Assembly (NCBI GenBank): GCA_046760905.1
Contig: JBHIFB010000179.1
Location: forward strand, 1 to 5,221
Reading direction: 5' to 3'
Origin: JBHIFB01 sp046760905
GTDB lineage: Bacteria; Gemmatimonadota; CAZMKB01
DNA: 5,221 bases
Positions 5,163-5,221 of this stretch are shown in pieces. The notes beneath the pieces are model-generated. The model had not been told where the DNA came from. It did not search any database and was given only the letters and a program-made list of their open reading frames with translations. Within the stretch, counting starts at the first letter, position 1. Every line of letters begins with the position of its first letter. A program made the translations under genes and the position numbers.

Positions 5163-5221
5163 AATCAGCCTTAGTGGTCGCGTTCGCAATTACGGTAACA
5201 TATTATCACTCTGGGAAGCGA

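Noticed and set aside
5163..5221. Terminator or further gene after troD
   Set aside because: The remaining 59 bases show no GC-rich hairpin with a T-run, no plausible start with a ribosome binding site, and no tRNA-like sequence. The transcript may continue beyond the window.

Overview
The window holds one compact metal-uptake locus, with every gene on the + strand: a DtxR/MntR-type metal-dependent repressor, then a complete four-gene ABC importer of the TroABCD/MntABC/ZnuABC (cluster 9) class. Gene order is mntR-like regulator (283-951), troA-like substrate-binding lipoprotein (1079-2041), troB-like ATPase (2088 or 2133 to 2918), troC-like permease (2920-4056) and troD-like permease (4053-5162). 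The predicted lipoprotein signal and mid-range GC suggest a bacterium, probably Gram-negative. I cannot assign a phylum: TroA looks strongly like the treponemal protein, but this family moves between lineages.

Region by region: positions 1-62 may hold the last codons of an upstream gene. Positions 63-219 are AT-rich and non-coding, with one weak inverted repeat. A good sigma70-type promoter (220-247) runs directly into an AT-rich block (246-284) in which TTTAG/CTAAA half-sites alternate in orientation every 11 bp up to and across the repressor start codon. This looks like an autoregulatory operator. The 127-bp gap between repressor and lipoprotein contains a 9-bp inverted repeat enclosing a perfect 10-bp palindrome. 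From troA on, the genes are tight: 46 bp (or 91 bp with the alternative GTG start), 1 bp, then a 4-base overlap. The 59 bp after troD show no terminator.

How it works together: the TroA-like lipoprotein carries the His/His/His/Asp ligand set of TroA and captures Mn(II) or Zn(II) outside the cytoplasmic membrane. The TroC/TroD pair forms the channel and TroB drives transport with ATP. The repressor has acidic residues at the two positions that separate Mn-responsive MntR from Fe-responsive DtxR, yet is full length with a C-terminal FeoA/SH3-like domain, so Mn is the best guess for the co-repressor.

The most interesting feature is that both permeases are about 80-90 residues longer than a bare permease core. 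Each ends in a cytoplasmic winged-helix-like tail that resembles the DNA-binding domain of the repressor encoded at the start of the same locus, and each tail has a shared His-His-Glu motif. The known parallel is chlamydial YtgCR, where one permease is fused to a DtxR-like repressor; here both subunits carry such a domain.
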